Shown here piece by piece: positions 7,470 to 9,426 of a stretch of DNA of 9,426 nucleotides. The notes below the pieces were generated by a model. It was not told where the DNA came from. It saw only the letters and a list, made by a program, of their open reading frames with translations, and ran no database searches. Position 1 is the stretch's first letter; each line of letters opens with the position of its first letter. The stretch comes from Nitrospiraceae bacterium. GTDB lineage: Bacteria; Nitrospirota; Nitrospiria; Nitrospirales; Nitrospiraceae. The stretch lies in contig JAABQN010000068.1 of assembly GCA_011391455.1 (NCBI GenBank), positions 1-9,426 of the forward strand, given 5' to 3'. The translations under genes and the position numbers were made by a program.

Positions 7470-7709
7470 ATGCCAGATAAACCGGTGATTGCGCGACGGA
7501 CACCATGCATTGTCGAAGTGGGGCCCGGCACTGTCTATTGGTGTCAATGTGGTCGATCGAAAACGCAGCCGTTTTGTGATGGGTCCCATACGGGAACAGA
7601 GTTCTCTCCGATGCAGGTTCATTTTGAAGAAAAAAAACGGGTGGCATTCTGTGGCTGTAAGCACACGAAAAAGCCTCCCCTTTGCGATGGGTCTCACTCC
7701 CGGCTCTAA
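7470..7709 (+). CDS. Tandem CDGSH iron-sulfur domain protein
   Basis: A 79-residue protein with two complete CDGSH (NEET-type) motifs of the form C-x-C-x2-S/T-x3-P-x-C-D-G-S-H. The first uses Cys25, Cys27, Cys36 and His40; the second uses Cys61, Cys63, Cys72 and His76. Each motif would ligate a 2Fe-2S cluster through three cysteines and one histidine, so a monomer can carry two clusters, unlike the one-motif proteins that dimerise. NEET proteins are redox-active and may transfer or sense clusters; no specific partner is evident. There is no signal peptide, so it is cytoplasmic. It follows the ChaN-type gene, which suggests an iron-related pair. A strong ribosome binding site supports the ATG. 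Confidence 0.93.
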   Translation: MPDKPVIARRTPCIVEVGPGTVYWCQCGRSKTQPFCDGSHTGTEFSPMQVHFEEKKRVAFCGCKHTKKPPLCDGSHSRL

Positions 7710-7854
7710 CCGGACAGGAATCAGGAACAGTTCGCCGGAAGAAGTCTCTTGCCTCGCGCCACTCGACTCTCGCCTAGCCCACAGGATTCACGAAGCCTCC
7801 ATTCCAAGCGCGGATGCAAGACCGTAACGGATAGTCTCGCCGTGCAATGAAGCT

Positions 7855-7874
7855 CCCCGCAGCAAGCTGCGGGG
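7855..7874. repeat. Palindrome 1 of a REP-like cluster
   Basis: CCCCGCAGC and GCTGCGGGG are perfect complements around a central AA. The palindrome is followed by GGTATCTTGCGAA, echoed after the second copy 90 bp downstream. It lies in a gene-free region (7710-8135), outside any credible coding sequence. The part from 7710 to 7850 shows nothing recognisable. Confidence 0.8.
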
Positions 7875-7901
7875 TATCTTGCGAAATTCTGCGAAGCCAC
7901 T

Positions 7902-7929
7902 ACCCTCCTTCGCCAAGGCTATGGAGGGT
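7902..7929. repeat. Middle inverted repeat of the REP-like cluster
   Basis: ACCCTCC (7902-7908) pairs with GGAGGGT (7923-7929) over a 14-nt loop. The overlapping 12-mer CTCCTTCGCCAA (7905-7916) is also the exact complement of 7968-7979, so it could pair with the downstream palindrome instead. The two pairings are mutually exclusive. Confidence 0.6.
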
Positions 7930-7981
7930 TCTCCTCGCCTTCATCCCCGTAGCAAGCTACGGGGTATTTGGCGAAGGAGAA
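7929..7981. repeat. Palindrome 2 with extended stem
   Basis: The core CCCCGTAGC/GCTACGGGG (7945-7964) is the same palindrome as copy 1, except that a C-G pair has become T-A on both arms. Outside a 5-nt internal loop, TTCTCCTCGCC on the left pairs with GGCGAAGGAGAA on the right with one bulged base. This makes a stem-loop of about 53 nt, a strong structure in DNA or RNA. It has no T-run, so it is not a classical terminator. Confidence 0.75.
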
Positions 7982-8040
7982 TCAAAGAATATGCGCTGTC
8001 GACGCCGATGGAAGAGACTACGGTCATGCAAATCGTTTGC

Positions 8041-8070
8041 GGAAAACTGGTCATTCCTTGACAGTTTTCC
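8041..8070. promoter_or_regulatory. Inverted repeat overlapping a -35 box (possible operator)
   Basis: GGAAAACTG (8041-8049) and CAGTTTTCC (8062-8070) are perfect 9-bp inverted arms with a 12-bp spacer. The right arm overlaps TTGACA (8058-8063), a perfect -35 box about 73 bp upstream of the SWIM gene's ATG. This layout suits a repressor site or a leader hairpin. The regulatory role is inference. Confidence 0.4.
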
Positions 8071-8086
8071 TGGACTGTTTCAGACT
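8058..8086 (+). promoter_or_regulatory. Candidate promoter of the SWIM gene
   Basis: TTGACA (8058-8063) is perfect, and a weak -10, CAGACT (8081-8086), follows at 17 bp with three of six matches. The start would be near 8093, leaving a leader of about 43 nt. The weak -10 might require an activator. Confidence 0.35.
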
Positions 8087-8135
8087 ACGCCGCATGACTC
8101 GACAACAGCGTTGTTAGTGATTGGGAACGCAGCAC

Positions 8136-9038
8136 ATGCGAAATAAGATCCCCTGTTCCGCCGAGCGGTTAAGCCTCCTGGATCCTCCGATGATCCAGGC
8201 CGTGGTTGATCGCAATGCCTTTCACATCGGCAATCAATACCTCTCTCAAAATCGTGTTCGGATCGTCGAGGCCGATGATGCCCAGATTTCGTCCGCCGTC
8301 ATCGGGAATTCCGGACTCTACGAACAGACGATCCGACTCAAAGAGGGGCATCTCGTCTCAAAGTGCAGCTGCGCACTGCCGGAAGAGCCGATGTGTCGTC
8401 ACTGTATCGCAGTCCTGCTGGAATATCACCGATGGACACAGCCGAGAACTGGTCAGCAAAAGAAGGCGAAACAGTCTGCACCTCCACAGCCGGTACAAGC
8501 TCCCCTAAATCGAGACAACGCCCCTGTACCAAGTCCCGCTTCGACGACCGACCTGAAGCTGGGGGAGGTCATGGCATTCGTCGAATGGCTGCAATCTGCG
8601 ACAAAGACATTAGAATGTGGGCAGCCGTTGCCTGATTCTCCAACGCTCGGCGGGGATCTCGCTCCCTGTATTCAGGCCATCCGTAACCTGGAGGAACGCC
8701 GCAATGAAAGCGAAGAAACACGGGTCAACCTGGAATCCGACATGCGGGCTCGAGAAGCCTATGTCGGCCGATTAACGCAACAGCTGCAAGCTTCCATGGA
8801 GGAGATCAAAGCCGCCCAAACCAATTCTCAACAACTGCAGCAGGAACTGACTGCCTGCAACGAGATGCTCGCTACTGTTTCCGAGGTTGCCGCCGAAGTC
8901 GGGAATTATGACAGTCAACTCTCGTCTATCGCGAGTGAGATGATGGCAAGGGGGCCACAACTCAACAAACTGGCTCATTCCTTCAAGGACGTTTCTGCGG
9001 CATTGAAAACGCTCGCCAAGAGAGCTGCGGTCTCCTAA
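8136..9038 (+). CDS. SWIM zinc-finger and coiled-coil protein
   Basis: A 300-residue protein from the ATG at 8136. A TTG at 8121 would add five residues, but only the ATG has a purine-rich GGGAACG upstream. The N-terminal half ends in a SWIM zinc finger (about 55-97) with ligands Cys77, Cys79, Cys87 and His89 in the order C-x-C-x7-C-x-H. Cys90 and the helix IAVLLEY follow, as is typical of SWIM. A proline- and glutamine-rich linker (about 103-138) leads to a helical region rich in Gln and Glu (about 178-245), probably a coiled coil, and a further helix to the end. SWIM fingers bind DNA or protein and are commonly part of SNF2/SWI2-type helicases; no helicase lies in this window. There is no signal peptide. 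The function is not known. Confidence 0.85.
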   Translation: MRNKIPCSAERLSLLDPPMIQAVVDRNAFHIGNQYLSQNRVRIVEADDAQISSAVIGNSGLYEQTIRLKEGHLVSKCSCALPEEPMCRHCIAVLLEYHRWTQPRTGQQKKAKQSAPPQPVQAPLNRDNAPVPSPASTTDLKLGEVMAFVEWLQSATKTLECGQPLPDSPTLGGDLAPCIQAIRNLEERRNESEETRVNLESDMRAREAYVGRLTQQLQASMEEIKAAQTNSQQLQQELTACNEMLATVSEVAAEVGNYDSQLSSIASEMMARGPQLNKLAHSFKDVSAALKTLAKRAAVS

Positions 9039-9089
9039 CCTGCCCCGTTTAGTCGTTCCTCCCAAACCCCGTATGAGCATCAAAAGCCA

Positions 9090-9119
9090 TTGCGTCTGGC
9101 ATGGCAAATCCAGTATGTT
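9090..9119 (+). promoter_or_regulatory. Weak candidate promoter of the 63-residue gene
   Basis: TTGCGT (9090-9095) and TATGTT (9114-9119) are 18 bp apart, with three and four consensus matches. The position, about 50 bp before the ATG, is reasonable, but the match is poor. Confidence 0.25.
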
Positions 9120-9166
9120 ACGCCCCACTTTTTGTTCAGTTGATCCGAGGGAGGGAGGGTTGAGCT

Positions 9167-9358
9167 ATGAAAAGGATTTGCACAGGAATTGTTGCGGCAG
9201 CGGGCACGGTCCTACTGGCTAGCGTATCCTACGTTCTAGCGAATGAGCCAAAGGGTGAGGGCCCGCCTGATTATAGCGGAATCTCGAGCATCTATTACGT
9301 CTTGATCGGACTGATTCTGACCTATGGCGTCTACGATTCATTCTTCAAAAAGCTCTAG
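9167..9358 (+). CDS. Small exported single-span membrane protein, unknown
   Basis: A 63-residue protein. Residues 1-25 look like a signal peptide: a basic start, a hydrophobic core and an A-x-A-type cleavage site before NEP at about 26. The mature part begins with a short Pro/Gly-rich stretch (28-39) and ends in one membrane segment (about 42-58) followed by FFKKL. The expected topology is therefore a short periplasmic segment with a cytoplasmic lysine end. If the signal is not cleaved, it would be a two-span hairpin. A purine-rich GAGGGAGG (9151-9158) precedes the ATG and supports translation. I do not recognise the family. The size and layout resemble small accessory subunits of membrane complexes, but no such complex is encoded nearby. 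Confidence 0.7.
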   Translation: MKRICTGIVAAAGTVLLASVSYVLANEPKGEGPPDYSGISSIYYVLIGLILTYGVYDSFFKKL

Positions 9359-9383
9359 CCTATATCTCATACCAGCTCGTCGC

Positions 9384-9414
9384 TCCCTCTCACTCATAGT
9401 ATGGTGGAGAGGGA
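9384..9414. repeat. Hairpin after the 63-residue gene
   Basis: TCCCTCTC (9384-9391) pairs with GAGAGGGA (9407-9414), and the stem can extend inward through AC/GT with one bulged G. It starts 26 bp after the stop of the small membrane protein. There is no T-run after it, so it may be an mRNA 3' structure rather than a classical intrinsic terminator. Confidence 0.5.
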
Positions 9415-9426
9415 ACAAGACGGGCT

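Noticed and set aside
7707..7717. AACCGGACAG near the CDGSH stop resembling the repeat at 7-53
   Set aside because: Only about 10 bp match, the GTGCTA half is absent, and it overlaps a coding end, so chance is likely.
7847..8146. Open frames through the palindrome cluster
   Set aside because: They translate the palindromes, lack ribosome binding sites and run into the start of the SWIM gene in another frame.

Overview
The window looks like chromosome from a Nitrospira-type bacterium (phylum Nitrospirota). That placement is inferred from the gene families, a base composition that looks moderately GC-rich, and intergenic CTGGT/TCTATCTGG-type repeats that I associate with Nitrospira genomes. 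No rRNA or marker gene in the window proves it.

Layout, left to right. (1) Positions 1-53 carry two copies of a 22-bp repeat, possibly the end of an insertion sequence. A strong sigma70-type promoter and a complete tRNA-Gly(GCC) follow. (2) Positions 265-4581, minus strand, hold a three-gene operon in the order MoxR AAA+ ATPase, DUF58 protein, TgpA-type transmembrane transglutaminase. It has a plausible promoter at 4637-4665, and the DUF58 and transglutaminase genes overlap by 11 bp. (3) Positions 4582-4953 have no gene and contain the operon promoter and an imperfect long inverted repeat built from CTGG-rich units. (4) Positions 4954-6306, minus strand, encode a 450-residue protein with a methyltransferase-like glycine motif and no family I can name. 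(5) From about 6307 the plus strand is used: a ChaN-type haem-binding lipoprotein, then a 79-residue protein with two complete CDGSH iron-sulfur motifs. (6) Positions 7710-8135 have no gene and contain a cluster of palindromes (REP-like) and an inverted repeat overlapping a consensus -35 box. (7) A SWIM zinc-finger/coiled-coil protein and a 63-residue exported single-span protein complete the window, which ends with a hairpin.

MoxR-DUF58-TgpA is a recurrent bacterial set. In it the ATPase acts as a chaperone-like partner of the membrane-anchored DUF58 protein and of a transglutaminase-like enzyme whose domain faces the periplasm. The ChaN and CDGSH genes may form a small iron/haem module. The 450-residue protein, the SWIM protein and the 63-residue protein are the least explained genes. 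I see no clear evidence of a defence system, CRISPR array or intact mobile element. The unusual content is mainly in the non-coding repeats and these orphan genes.
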